Source: Propionimicrobium sp. PCR01-08-3 (GTDB taxonomy: Bacteria > Actinomycetota > Actinomycetes > Propionibacteriales > Propionibacteriaceae). From it: a stretch of DNA of 64,000 nt. The notes below the pieces were generated by a model, which was not told the DNA's origin, made no database searches, and saw only the letters and a program-made list of their open reading frames with translations. Where the stretch lies: contig NZ_CP127390.1 of assembly GCF_030286045.1 (NCBI RefSeq), positions 2,807,482 to 2,871,481 of the forward strand, in the 5' to 3' direction. Below, one piece after another: positions 33,939 to 43,115 of the stretch. Position numbers and translations under genes: made by a program. The first letter of the stretch is position 1, and every line of letters starts with the position of its first letter.

Positions 33939-34074
33939 GATCTGAGGAGCGGTGAAGACCCGGGCAACACCCGACGACGAACAACCCGTTCTTCCTATTG
34001 ATCGTCCCTTGAATGCAGCAGAACCCGCCATTAGACGACGTTCTTCCGGCGACGGAGTCAGGGAGAATTGTGGC

Positions 34075-34710
34075 ATGACTGAAGTCGAGCAGATCTCGGT
34101 CGCCATCGTGAACGACTATCCGGTCGTGGTGTTGGGGGTGGCCGAGCTCTTGCGTGACCCGCGGATCACCGTGGTGGAATTGGCGACAGACCGTAGACCG
34201 CGGTGGCCGGTGAACGTTGCTCTCTTCGACGCGTTCGCGACCACGGACGGGCCCGCCCAGGTGCGGCGTCTGGTGGCCGATCCGGGCATTGAGCACGTGC
34301 TCATCTACAGCTGGAACGTGCAAGAACCACTCGTCCAAGAAGCGATGACGCTCGGCATCGACGGTTACCTGTCGAAGTCATTGGCAGCCGACGAGTTGAT
34401 CAGTGCGGTGATCCGGGCCCATGCGGGTGAGTGCGTCCTCGAGCTGGGTGAAGTCGATGAGGACCAGGATGTTGACAACTGGCCCGGACGCAATGAGGGG
34501 CTGTCAGCCAGGGAGGCAGAGATCGTCGCCCTGATCACCCAGGGAGTGACCAACGACGACATCGCCGAAGCGTGCTATCTCAGCATCAACTCGGTGAAGT
34601 CATACATCCGGTCGGCCTATCGCAAGATGGGCGTCACCAGGCGGACGCAGGCGGTGCTCTGGGGCATCAAGAACGGCATGTACCCGGAAAACGGGGCACT
34701 GGCACCCTGA
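34075..34710 (+). CDS. Orphan LuxR-type response regulator, copy 1
   Basis: The 211-residue protein has a receiver-like domain (1-125) with Asn13-Asp14 in place of the usual acidic pair, a possible phospho-acceptor Asp52 (ALFDAFA), Ser in VLIYSWN and Lys in GYLSKSL. A LuxR/FixJ helix-turn-helix follows (LSAREAEIVALITQGVTNDDIAEACYLSINSVKSYIRSAYRKMGV). No histidine kinase is adjacent. The gene is followed after 71 bp by a close paralogue in the same direction. ATG 34075 lies after GGGAG; the open frame upstream to 33952 is unlikely to be coding. Confidence 0.87.
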   Translation: MTEVEQISVAIVNDYPVVVLGVAELLRDPRITVVELATDRRPRWPVNVALFDAFATTDGPAQVRRLVADPGIEHVLIYSWNVQEPLVQEAMTLGIDGYLSKSLAADELISAVIRAHAGECVLELGEVDEDQDVDNWPGRNEGLSAREAEIVALITQGVTNDDIAEACYLSINSVKSYIRSAYRKMGVTRRTQAVLWGIKNGMYPENGALAP

Positions 34711-34781
34711 AAAGAGCTGTGGCCGCGGGGAGTTCTCCACGTTTCGCGATAACTCCCATAGCTGCGGGCGACAATGGCCTC

Positions 34782-35417
34782 ATGGGTGAAGACGAGCAGG
34801 TCTCAGTTGCCATTGTCAATGACTATCCGGTGGTTGTCTTGGGGGTGGCCGAACTGCTGCGCGATCCGAGAATCCTCGTCGTCGAGTTGGCCTCGGCGCG
34901 TACACCGGATCTGCCGGTCAAGGTCGTACTCTTCGACGCCTTCGCCGCCAAGGATGGTCTCGCCGGAGTGAAACACCTGATCCACGACCCGAAGTATGAC
35001 CGAGTGTTGATCTATAGCTGGAATGTGCGCGAGCCCCTCGTCCAAGAGGCTTTGATGCTCGGAGTCGATGGCTACCTTTCCAAGGCATTGACCGCCGACG
35101 AATTGACGGCTGCAGTCATGCGGGCAAGCAACGGTGAGCGCGTGGTCGAGCTGGGTGGCTCGGACGACAGCCCGGTCAACGGCAATTGGCCCGGACGCGA
35201 GGAGGGCCTTTCGGCCAGAGAGGCGGAGGTCGTCGCCCTCATTTCTCAGGGGGTGACCAACGAGGACATTGCCGAAGCATGCTATCTGAGCATCAACTCG
35301 GTGAAGTCATACATCCGGTCGGCCTACCGGAAGATGGGCGTGACCAGGCGCAGCCAGGCCGTGTTGTGGGGCATCAAGAACGGCATGTTTCCCGAAGAGG
35401 CCCAGGTGAGGCCGTAA
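34782..35417 (+). CDS. Orphan LuxR-type response regulator, copy 2
   Basis: The 211-residue protein has the same length as copy 1 and is nearly identical in the first 30 residues, the GYLSK region and the helix-turn-helix (ISQGVTNEDIAEACYLSINSVKSYIRSAYRKMGVTRRSQAVLWGIKNGM). The middle of the receiver (residues 36-75) and the interdomain linker (LGGSDDSPVNGN) have diverged, so signal input or partner may differ while DNA targets overlap. Asp52 and Lys of the receiver are kept. Tandem duplication is the simplest origin. The following 236 bp (35418-35653) hold no supported feature. Confidence 0.87.
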   Translation: MGEDEQVSVAIVNDYPVVVLGVAELLRDPRILVVELASARTPDLPVKVVLFDAFAAKDGLAGVKHLIHDPKYDRVLIYSWNVREPLVQEALMLGVDGYLSKALTADELTAAVMRASNGERVVELGGSDDSPVNGNWPGREEGLSAREAEVVALISQGVTNEDIAEACYLSINSVKSYIRSAYRKMGVTRRSQAVLWGIKNGMFPEEAQVRP

Positions 35418-35653
35418 CCGCTGGGCTGCAGCCGTACAAGTGCGGACGATTTCCCGCGCGCCCCGGGCGACGTGTCCCCGGAGTGTGGGCGTCGTCCGGG
35501 CTTAGGTTGTTGCCCAGACCTGCCGGCAGCAAGCCGGGGATTCGCTCGACGAACTGCTGCGATGGGTGTGTTCAACGTGTCCATGGGTGTCGGTTTCCTC
35601 CGCAGACGACGGGCTCGTATCCGCAAATCGCATTGAACCACTACATTGACGTC

Positions 35654-36217
35654 ATGACGCTGTTGTACCTTGTCCGGCACGGACAGACCGAGTGGAGCAA
35701 ATCCGGTCAACACACTTCTTATACCGACCTTGATCTGACCCCCGAAGGCGAAGAACAGGCGCGGGCGCTGCGTCCCCGGCTCGATCCGAGCGAGTTCGGC
35801 CTGGTGCTGTCGAGCCCCAGGCTAAGGGCCCGGCGAACCGCCGAGTTGGCCGGCTTCAGCAACTATGTGGTCACCGACGACCTCCAGGAATGGAACTACG
35901 GCGACTACGAGGGCAAAACCTCTGCCGAGATCCGCGCCAACTATCACCCGGGATGGCGGTTGTGGTTCAACGGTGTTCCGGGCGGAGAGACAGCGGACGA
36001 AGTGCGCCAGCGCCTCACCCGGGTCGTCCGGCTGGTTCGCTCATCCGGCGTCGACAAGGCCATCTGCTTCGGCCACGGGCACGCCTCGCGAGTGCTGGCG
36101 CTGTGCTGGATGGACTTCCCGTTGATCTTCGGCCAGGCATTCCCGGTTGAGACGGCAAGCCTTTCCATCCTGGGCCGCGAGAAGGAATCCTGGGCGATGC
36201 TGCGCTGGAACAGCTGA
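35654..36217 (+). CDS. Histidine phosphatase family protein (phosphoglycerate-mutase-like)
   Basis: The 187-residue protein begins with the active-site RHG motif (LYLVRHGQTEWSKSG). It has the acid region LQEWNYGDYEGKT and the second histidine in ICFGHGHASRVLAL. It transfers or hydrolyses a phosphate via phosphohistidine; the small size suggests a broad acid phosphatase rather than glycolytic mutase. It is monocistronic and converges on the muropeptide operon, leaving 15 bp between stops. Confidence 0.9.
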   Translation: MTLLYLVRHGQTEWSKSGQHTSYTDLDLTPEGEEQARALRPRLDPSEFGLVLSSPRLRARRTAELAGFSNYVVTDDLQEWNYGDYEGKTSAEIRANYHPGWRLWFNGVPGGETADEVRQRLTRVVRLVRSSGVDKAICFGHGHASRVLALCWMDFPLIFGQAFPVETASLSILGREKESWAMLRWNS

Positions 36218-36232
36218 CGCCGACGCGTAGCC

Positions 36233-37867
36233 TCAGGCGGCGATGTCGCGGCCGGGGATCGCGGCCAGCAGCTCCTGGGTGTAAGGGTGCTGCGGATGTT
36301 CGAACAGCTCCTCGGGCGTGCCCGATTCCACGATCGTTCCGTGCTGCATGACGTGTACCTCGTCCGAGATCAGCCGGACGACCGCCAGATCGTGACTGAT
36401 GAACAGGTAGCTCAACCCCAGATCGGCCTGGAGGTCGGCGAGCAGCTTCAAGATCTGCGCTTGGACGAGGACGTCGAGCGCAGAGACGGCTTCGTCCAGC
36501 ACCACGAGTTCGGGATTGAGGGCCAACGCCCTGGCGATCGCAACCCGCTGACGCTGACCACCGGAGAGTTCGTGCGGCAGTCGCTCGGCCATACTTGCCG
36601 GCAACGCCACCTGGTCAAGCAGCTCCAGCACCCTGGTGCGTCTACTCGTCTTGTCGCCGACGCCGTGCACTCGCATCGGCTCCGCGATGGTCTGCTCGAT
36701 CGTGTACCGCGGGTCCAGCGATGAGTACGGGTTTTGGAAGACCGGCTGAACCTTGCGGCGGAAGCTGAACAGCTCGGTCTTGTTCAGCGCTGTCAAATCA
36801 GTGCCCTCGAAGGTGATCGTCCCCGACGTGATGGTCTCCAGCCCCAGCAGCATATTTGCCGTGGTCGACTTGCCCGAGCCGGACTCCCCGACCAACGACA
36901 CCGTGGACGAAGCCGGGATCTGAAAACTCACCTTGTCGACCGCCATGAACTCTCGCGGCTCATTCTTCTTGGCCGCCCGCACCGGGAATACCTTCGTGAG
37001 GTCCGTCGCCTCAACCAAGATCGCGGGCCGCTCGTCCGCTGCAGCGGCACGCGGACGCAGCTCCCGTTTGGACGCCAGGCTCGGCGCGGCTGCGATCAGT
37101 TCCTTCGTGTAGTCGTCTTCGGGATGGCTCAGCACCTGATCGCTCGGGCCGGTCTCGACCACTCGTCCGTTGTGCATGACCACGATCCGATCGGCGCGCT
37201 CGGCGGCCAGCGCCAGATCGTGGGTGATCAGGATCACGGCGGTGCCCAGCTCATCGGTCAGCGATTCCAGCTGATCGAGCACCTTGCGCTGCACGGTGAC
37301 GTCGAGCGCCGACGTGGGCTCGTCCGCAATCAACAGCCGTGGACGACAGGCCAGTCCGATGGCGATCAGCACGCGCTGCCGCATACCACCGGAGAATTCA
37401 TGCGGGTATTGCCGAAATCTGCGCTCGGCGTCGGCGATACCGACCATATCCAGCAATTCGATGGCCCGCTTCTCGGTCTCGGCACCGCTCGTATAACCAT
37501 GCACCTCGAGGGCTTCGGCGATCTGATCGCCGACCCGCATCACCGGGTCGAGGTTCGACATCGGGTCCTGCGGCACCAAGCCGATGCCGGCGCCACGCAA
37601 CCGGATCAGTTCGTGCTCACCGAGGTCGGTGATCTCTTTTCCGTCGAAGCGGATGCTTCCCCCGGTGATCACGCCGTTATCGGGCAGCAGCCGGTTGGTC
37701 GCGGCACCCGTGGTGGACTTTCCGGAGCCGGACTGGCCGACCAGCGCCACGGTCTCACCGGCGGCCACGTCGATGTCGACGTCGCTGATCGCCGTGACCA
37801 GCTCGGAGCCGGAGCGGAATGCCACGCTCAGCCCGCTGATTTTCAATAGCGGTTCTTGTTCGCTCAT
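36233..37867 (-). CDS. Fused dipeptide/oligopeptide ABC transporter ATPase (DppD-DppF)
   Basis: The 544-residue cytoplasmic protein has two complete ATPase domains. The first has Walker A GQSGSGKST, signature FSGGMRQRVLIA and Walker B LLIADEPTSAL. The second (from about residue 270) has Walker A GESGSGKST, signature LSGGQRQRVAIA and Walker B LVVLDEAVSAL. It energises the peptide-type permeases encoded at 43112-44964. It is the last gene of the muropeptide operon and overlaps the serine hydrolase gene by four bases. Peptide importers usually have two separate ATPases; the fusion is common in actinobacteria. Confidence 0.93.
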   Translation of the reverse strand: MSEQEPLLKISGLSVAFRSGSELVTAISDVDIDVAAGETVALVGQSGSGKSTTGAATNRLLPDNGVITGGSIRFDGKEITDLGEHELIRLRGAGIGLVPQDPMSNLDPVMRVGDQIAEALEVHGYTSGAETEKRAIELLDMVGIADAERRFRQYPHEFSGGMRQRVLIAIGLACRPRLLIADEPTSALDVTVQRKVLDQLESLTDELGTAVILITHDLALAAERADRIVVMHNGRVVETGPSDQVLSHPEDDYTKELIAAAPSLASKRELRPRAAAADERPAILVEATDLTKVFPVRAAKKNEPREFMAVDKVSFQIPASSTVSLVGESGSGKSTTANMLLGLETITSGTITFEGTDLTALNKTELFSFRRKVQPVFQNPYSSLDPRYTIEQTIAEPMRVHGVGDKTSRRTRVLELLDQVALPASMAERLPHELSGGQRQRVAIARALALNPELVVLDEAVSALDVLVQAQILKLLADLQADLGLSYLFISHDLAVVRLISDEVHVMQHGTIVESGTPEELFEHPQHPYTQELLAAIPGRDIAA

Positions 37868-38988
37868 CGGGTCATTCCTTCCTTGTCTTCTTCGAGGGTC
37901 AAAGCGCTGATGGTCTCAAGCGCGGGCTCCCAGAGTTCGCGCGTGGGCACCGGGCGCCCGGCGAGCAGCCGGTTGGTGACCATGGCCACCGCGAAGCCGT
38001 TGTGTGGAATGAAGCCGACAGCGGTGCCGGTGAAGCCGTGATGCCACAGCATTCTTGTTCTGCGCCCCTCCAACCGGATGGGCATGCTGCGCCAGCCCAG
38101 TGCCTGCCCCGCGTCCGGGCCATCGGCGAAGAAGCGGGCTGAGGCCTGTTCACCCCACAGCTCGTAGGTCTCGGACGCCAGGCTCGCGGCCAATGTAAGC
38201 AGATCTCCGACGGTGCTGAATAGCCCGGCGTGCCCGCTGATGCCACCGAAAGCGTAGAAGGAGTTGCCGTCGTCCACCTCGCCACAGATCTCGGTGGTTC
38301 GCCAACTGAAGTCGATCTTGTCGACCACGATCGGATACGGCTCGCCGGTGGCGACCATCTGGCGCTCGGCGTCGTCTCCCCACGCGCTGGACGCGATGCC
38401 AGGTACCGGCCTCGGCTCGGCCGCGGCACAGAACTGCTGGGGACTTTTCGGCCGGAACACCATTGAGGAGAGACCCAATGGTCCAGTGACGAGCTCGGAT
38501 ACCGCGCCGTCAAGCGGAAGACCGGTGATCTTGGAGATGATGCGTCCGAGCAGCATAAATCCCAGATCAGAGTAGTGGCGACCGGAATGAGGGGCGTAAC
38601 GCAGCGGCAGATCGTTGATGGTCTGCCAGGGGTCGCGTCCGGAAAGGTAGAGCGGCTGCCACTCCCACAGGCCCGCCCGATGGCTGAGCAGGTCGGCCAG
38701 CGTGGTGTCGTCGGTGCAGGGCGAATCGGGCAAGAACGTGCGTACCGGGTCGTCGACGTTCACCTCGCCGAGTGCCGCGAGCCGTTGCAGTGTGCAGGTG
38801 GTGGCCGCGACCTTGGTCACCGAGGCCAGGTCGAAGACGGTGTCGTCGGTCACCGGCTCACCGGACGATCCGGTGGCGCCTGCGGACGCGATCTCGCGCA
38901 CCTGGTACCAACTGATGCCTGCAGCGACACCTGCCGGGGCCGAATTCGGGTCGGCCATCACCGACCGAGTCATCAATTCCGCAGTCAT
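37864..38988 (-). CDS. Beta-lactamase-fold serine hydrolase
   Basis: The product of about 374 residues belongs to the class C beta-lactamase/DD-peptidase superfamily: SxxK motif in DLASVTKVAAT, the YxN-like YSD in HYSDLGFMLLG, and a late HHGFTGTAVG box. There is no signal peptide, so it probably acts in the cytoplasm. In the Bacillus subtilis murQ-murR locus a similar hydrolase (YbbE/AmlB) accompanies MurNAc recycling, so it may trim imported muropeptides or related amides. ATG 38988 follows GAGGG. The gene is separated from the epimerase by 166 bp, in which I see only a small hairpin (GACAGG 39074-39079, CCTGTC 39088-39093). Confidence 0.85.
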   Translation of the reverse strand: MTAELMTRSVMADPNSAPAGVAAGISWYQVREIASAGATGSSGEPVTDDTVFDLASVTKVAATTCTLQRLAALGEVNVDDPVRTFLPDSPCTDDTTLADLLSHRAGLWEWQPLYLSGRDPWQTINDLPLRYAPHSGRHYSDLGFMLLGRIISKITGLPLDGAVSELVTGPLGLSSMVFRPKSPQQFCAAAEPRPVPGIASSAWGDDAERQMVATGEPYPIVVDKIDFSWRTTEICGEVDDGNSFYAFGGISGHAGLFSTVGDLLTLAASLASETYELWGEQASARFFADGPDAGQALGWRSMPIRLEGRRTRMLWHHGFTGTAVGFIPHNGFAVAMVTNRLLAGRPVPTRELWEPALETISALTLEEDKEGMTR

Positions 38989-39154
38989 GATCGTGCCCTC
39001 TGCCAACTATTCGTCAACCACGGCTGTCGAGCCTCGCTTGTCGCCCACCGTTCCTCTGAATCTCTGGAGGAAGGACAGGTCGTGATGCCTGTCGGAGGCT
39101 CAAACGAATACTGTTCAGCCGATCGCGTGATGTGGAAGAACTTCAAGGAGATAG

Positions 39155-40402
39155 TCACGCCGCCTCCCTCAGCGCTCGAATGCCCAGCCCCGGTCCTTCG
39201 TCCAGTTCGACCGCCTCATCAACGAATCGTGCCCCGCCTGCGACCGGAGTTTCGGCCAGCCAGAGTGCTGCATCCAGGTCGTGGACGCGATCGGGCGAGA
39301 CCACCGCGGCCAAGGCAGCTGAAGCCGAAACCCCGATCGGGCCCTCCATCATGCACCCCACGAGTATGCCCATTCCTGCCTTGCGGGTGGCGCCTGCAAC
39401 GGCGAGTGCTTCGCACAAGCCGCCCGTCTTGGCAAGCTTCACGTTGATCTGGTCGCAAGCACCACGCTCGGCCAGTTCGCGCACATCGCGGGCCACGCGC
39501 ACCGATTCGTCCGCGACGATCGGGGTGTGGCTCGCAGCCTTGGCCTTCGCCATGCCGGCCAGATCGTAGAAGGCGACCGGCTGCTCGACGAACTCCAATC
39601 CAAGCCCCGCATCCTCGGATTTCTGGATGAAGGCGATCGCCTCGCCGGGCGTCCAGGCCTGATTGGCGTCCACTCGCAACACGACCTCATCACCGACTGC
39701 CCGGCGCACCGCGCTCACCGCGGCGAAGGCGTCGTGATCACGGGAAGCTTTAATCTTGATGTGGTCGAAGCCATCTTCGACGTGGCCGGCCGCGATCCGT
39801 GCGAGCTCCTCGGGATCTCCCGCCGACAATGTCATGTCGGTGCGTACGGCCCGGGTACGCCGACTGCGTCTTAGGGTCGAACTATCCTCCCCGGATGACG
39901 CGCCAAGCGCGGGCCTCATCTGCGCTATATGTTCGTTGCCTTGTCCGTTTCGGCTTCCCTTGCGCTCGGTGAGGACAGAGGACATCAGGGCTATCTCGTC
40001 CGGCGAAGTCGCTGCATCGGTCGCCATCACCTTGAGCAAAGTGACCATGCTCATCCCGGCTGCTTGAGCCCGCAGATCGAGCACCGCGGTCTCGACCGCG
40101 CTGCGGGCGGCCACGTTTCCCCAGATCGCGCGGGCTATCAGACCGGGCAAGGCTGGATCATCGGGTTCGTGTCCGAGCACTGCGTCGCCGAGCGGGTCCA
40201 CCACGGCGGCCGCCACCGATTCCGGCGATTCTCCAGTGACCTTCCAACTCGTGGCCGCCTCGCCCCAACCGCTTCGTCCGTCTTCGTCGACCGCCTCTAC
40301 GAGCGCGAGCTCAACCGCATCCGCCCGGCGCACGGCGGTGATGAACGGCCGTTTGAGAGGCACGCTCACCTTGTGCGTGAGAAGCCGGACGATGGCGCTC
40401 AT
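39155..40402 (-). CDS. L-Ala-D/L-Glu-type dipeptide epimerase (enolase superfamily) with insertion
   Basis: The 415-residue protein has the muconate-lactonizing subgroup layout: an N-terminal capping domain, then a barrel with KIKAS (catalytic Lys218), RVDANQAW (metal Asp), EFVEQPV (metal Glu), IVADESV (metal Asp) and VKLAKTGG (second catalytic Lys). In this operon it should epimerise L-Ala-D-Glu from muropeptides to L-Ala-L-Glu. Unusually, residues about 126-183 form an extra polar, Ser/Arg-rich segment between cap and barrel, making it about 60 residues longer than relatives. The frame is open through it, so it is an insertion rather than a frameshift. Confidence 0.85.
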   Translation of the reverse strand: MSAIVRLLTHKVSVPLKRPFITAVRRADAVELALVEAVDEDGRSGWGEAATSWKVTGESPESVAAAVVDPLGDAVLGHEPDDPALPGLIARAIWGNVAARSAVETAVLDLRAQAAGMSMVTLLKVMATDAATSPDEIALMSSVLTERKGSRNGQGNEHIAQMRPALGASSGEDSSTLRRSRRTRAVRTDMTLSAGDPEELARIAAGHVEDGFDHIKIKASRDHDAFAAVSAVRRAVGDEVVLRVDANQAWTPGEAIAFIQKSEDAGLGLEFVEQPVAFYDLAGMAKAKAASHTPIVADESVRVARDVRELAERGACDQINVKLAKTGGLCEALAVAGATRKAGMGILVGCMMEGPIGVSASAALAAVVSPDRVHDLDAALWLAETPVAGGARFVDEAVELDEGPGLGIRALREAA

Positions 40403-40415
40403 CGGTTGGCCCTCC

Positions 40416-40907
40416 TCATCCCAATGCCTTCGTCAGTCTCAATTCAGGTTCGCCGAATTCGTCCTCCACTCGTTGTTCACCATCGGGCTGCCAGCCATGC
40501 GCCCGGTAGAAGCCCAACGACCCGGCGTTGGCGGCGAATACCCACAACCGGACGACGCTCGCCCCCTGAGCATGCAGCCGAGTTTCCGCATGCCCGAGAA
40601 GGCGCCCGCCGACACCTTGGCCGTGGACGCCGGGCGCCACATACAACGAGTGGACCGCGCCCTTGTTGCCGATCCGTGCATACCGGGTGAGCCCGAGCAA
40701 TTCCCGGCCGTCTTCGGCCACCACGACTTCGCCCTCATGCGAGGCCAACACCCGTTGCCAGAGCGCGTCGGCGCGCCCGTCGGTCATCTCGTCGATGACC
40801 GACGATGGCAAAACGCCGACGTAGCTTTGCCGCCAGCATTCCAGGAAGACTCGGACGATCCGGTCGAGATCGTCCGGCGAAGCGACGCGCAAAGTGAGGT
40901 CGTCCAT
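40416..40907 (-). CDS. GNAT family N-acetyltransferase in the muropeptide operon
   Basis: The protein of about 163 residues has the GNAT core: LYVAPGVHGQGVGGRLLGHAETRL (acetyl-CoA loop) and GSLGFYRAHGWQPDGEQRVEDEFGEPELRLTK. It starts two bases after the AnmK stop and ends 13 bp before the epimerase, so it is embedded in the operon. It may acetylate an amino sugar or amino acid released in recycling. Function otherwise unknown. Confidence 0.85.
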   Translation of the reverse strand: MDDLTLRVASPDDLDRIVRVFLECWRQSYVGVLPSSVIDEMTDGRADALWQRVLASHEGEVVVAEDGRELLGLTRYARIGNKGAVHSLYVAPGVHGQGVGGRLLGHAETRLHAQGASVVRLWVFAANAGSLGFYRAHGWQPDGEQRVEDEFGEPELRLTKALG

Positions 40908-40909
40908 GG

Positions 40910-42079
40910 CTACCGGTTCTGGTCTTCGATTCGTAAGCCGGTGATCGTATCCACTGGCTCGGGCAACACCAATGGACCGGTGCCGGGAGTGATACTGCCC
41001 AGAATTCTCGGTTCGGCAGAACCGGTACCGCCGGGAACGATCCCTGGCACTCCGTGCAGCGTGCACCAGCCGAGCAGGGCCATCAAGACCGCCTCTTTGG
41101 AATCGGCGGGCACCCCAAGGGCATCGCTGAGCACCACTTCGACCCCCGGGAGTTCGCGGCGCAGGCCCTCCATGATCAGCGGATTATGAATGCCACCACC
41201 CGAGCAGGCGAGATAACTGATGCCAGCTGCCCGCACGGCATCGGCGATCGTGCACACCGTCAGTTCGGTCAGGCTGGCGATCAGATCGTAGGCCGGCACG
41301 CGGTGGCCGAGCCCGGAAATCGCCTCGTCGACATATTCGATGTTGAAGTATTCCTTGCCCGTGCTTTTCGGGTTTGGCAAGGAGTAATAGGGGTCGTCCA
41401 GGAGCTTTCCCAAGAGTTCCTGATCGATTCTGCCCTGGCGGGCGATGGTGGCGTCGGCGTCATAGCCCAGCGGGTTGAGCCCGTAGGTGGTCACGATCGC
41501 ATCGATCAGCGCGTTGGCCGGCCCGATGTCGAAGGCCGACAGCGAATCCGGAGCCACGACCGTCAGATTCGAGATGCCGCCCATGTTCAGAGCGCCCGCA
41601 GTCTCGCCTCGTCCGGCCAGCAGCAAATGATCGATGGTGGACGCCAGAGGCGCACCCTGGCCACCAACGGTGAGATCGCGGGCCCTGATGTCGGACACCA
41701 CCGGGCGTCCGGTTGCCTCGGCGATCCAGGCGGGCTGCCCGATCTGCAAAGTGCCGAGAGCCCGGTTGTTCTTCACCCAGTGGTAGACGGTCTGGCCGTG
41801 CGAGCACACCGCGTCGATACCACCCGCGGCGTTCGCGACCTTGACGGCAACCTTTGCGAAGGCCTGCCCGATCAGGGTGTCGAGCTCACAGATCTCGTCC
41901 AACGTCGTCTCGGCAGGAGGCAGCGCGGCGATCAATCGAGAACGCAGCCGGTTGTCATAGGGCACGCTCGCATCGGTCACGATCCGAGCGGTGAGCAGCC
42001 CGTCTTGTTCGCTGAAATCAACGACTGCCGCATCGATCCCGTCATGAGAGGTACCCGAGATCATCCCTAGAACGCGCAT
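40910..42079 (-). CDS. anmK: Anhydro-N-acetylmuramic acid kinase
   Basis: The 389-residue sugar kinase of the AnmK family has the N-terminal phosphate loop GMISGTSHDGIDAAVVD, VCSHGQTVYHW, the nucleotide-binding ALNMGGISNLTVV and SGGGIHNPLIMEGL. It opens 1,6-anhydroMurNAc and phosphorylates it to MurNAc-6-phosphate, the substrate of MurQ just upstream. This is the product of lytic transglycosylases, so turnover of the cell's own or other bacteria's wall is implied. ATG 42079 has GGAGG nine bases upstream; the open frame to 42283 is antisense-like sequence. Confidence 0.94.
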   Translation of the reverse strand: MRVLGMISGTSHDGIDAAVVDFSEQDGLLTARIVTDASVPYDNRLRSRLIAALPPAETTLDEICELDTLIGQAFAKVAVKVANAAGGIDAVCSHGQTVYHWVKNNRALGTLQIGQPAWIAEATGRPVVSDIRARDLTVGGQGAPLASTIDHLLLAGRGETAGALNMGGISNLTVVAPDSLSAFDIGPANALIDAIVTTYGLNPLGYDADATIARQGRIDQELLGKLLDDPYYSLPNPKSTGKEYFNIEYVDEAISGLGHRVPAYDLIASLTELTVCTIADAVRAAGISYLACSGGGIHNPLIMEGLRRELPGVEVVLSDALGVPADSKEAVLMALLGWCTLHGVPGIVPGGTGSAEPRILGSITPGTGPLVLPEPVDTITGLRIEDQNR

Positions 42080-42204
42080 GTCAGTTGGCCTCCATGAGTA
42101 CTCCTGAGCCGGGCCGGCACTGGTTGCCGGGAAGTGAGCTTGTCTTTTGCGCGAACGTCGGCAACCACGATCGGCCCGGCAACCCAGGTATAGACCGCGC
42201 TCAT
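42067..42204 (-). CDS. Small 45-residue reading frame between murQ and anmK
   Basis: An ATG at 42204 overlaps the murQ stop by four bases (ATGA), and the 45-codon frame (starts MSAVYTWVAGPIVVADVRAKDK) runs over the anmK start by 13 bases. Both joints look like translational coupling. The sequence has no recognisable domain and is moderately hydrophobic at its start. It may be a real small protein, a coupling device for anmK translation, or a relic. Confidence 0.35.
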   Translation of the reverse strand: MSAVYTWVAGPIVVADVRAKDKLTSRQPVPARLRSTHGGQLTCAF

Positions 42205-43115
42205 TTTTCCGCCTCCAGCGCTTGGCGCAGGCGTCCATTCGCACCATCGAGCAGGGCTCGCGCGCCTTGCTCGCCGACGCCACGGGCGATCATCACCGAA
42301 GCGAGCTTCACATCGAAACTGACCTGCTCCAGCGTGCCGAGTGCCTGTTCGCGATCGGCATCGGTGATCAATTTGACGATCCTGATCGCGCGTTCGCGCA
42401 GTTTCTCGTTGGTGGCGCGAACGTCGACCATCAGGCTGCCGTAAGTCTTGCCCAGCCGGATCATGGTGATCGTCGAAATCATGTTGAGCACCAGCTTCTG
42501 GGCGGTGCCGGCCTTCAATCTGGTCGACCCGGATACTATTTCGGGCCCCAGCGGAACCTCGATGGCATGCTCGGCCGCCGCGCTCAACCTCGTGTCGGTA
42601 TTGCACGACAGTCCCACCGTCAAGGCACCCAACTCGCGGGCGCGGGCGATGGCGGCGACGACGAAGGGGGTGCGTCCACTGGAGGCGATGCCCACCACCG
42701 AGTCGAGCATCCCGACGCCCGCCTCGTCCATTGCCGAAACACCGGCTGACTCATCATCCTCAGCACCCTCGACCGCATTCAAGATGGCGGCCGGTCCCCC
42801 GGCGATGATGCCCGTGACCTGGTCGGGATCGGTGTTGAAGGTGGGTGGGCACTCGGATGCGTCCACCACGCCGAGCCTGCCGGGCGTGCCGGCACCGACA
42901 TAAAGCAGCCGCCCGCCGCGGGCCATCCGGTCGGCGACGCCTTCGATCGCAGGCACGAGCTGCGGCAGAGCCTTGCGCACCGCGCCGGGCACTGTAGCGT
43001 CCGCATCATTCATGATCGCGGCCAGATCGGCCACCGGAAGGGTGTCGATCTTCGAATAGCGCGGGTCGCTGGATTCGGTCACCAGCGTGGCGAGTTCGTC
43101 ACCGAGGGCGGTCAT
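42201..43115 (-). CDS. murQ: N-acetylmuramic acid 6-phosphate etherase
   Basis: The 304-residue SIS-domain enzyme removes lactate from MurNAc-6-phosphate to give GlcNAc-6-phosphate. Family signatures are YVGAGTPGRLGVVDASECPPTF (catalytic Glu; usual form GTSGRL), SSGRTPFVVAAI, GLSCNTDTRLSAAAEHAIE and GSTRLKAGTAQKLVLNMIST. The Pro in the first motif is a small deviation from the common Ser. It overlaps the permease gene by four bases upstream and the small frame downstream, so the whole set is coupled. Confidence 0.95.
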   Translation of the reverse strand: MTALGDELATLVTESSDPRYSKIDTLPVADLAAIMNDADATVPGAVRKALPQLVPAIEGVADRMARGGRLLYVGAGTPGRLGVVDASECPPTFNTDPDQVTGIIAGGPAAILNAVEGAEDDESAGVSAMDEAGVGMLDSVVGIASSGRTPFVVAAIARARELGALTVGLSCNTDTRLSAAAEHAIEVPLGPEIVSGSTRLKAGTAQKLVLNMISTITMIRLGKTYGSLMVDVRATNEKLRERAIRIVKLITDADREQALGTLEQVSFDVKLASVMIARGVGEQGARALLDGANGRLRQALEAEK

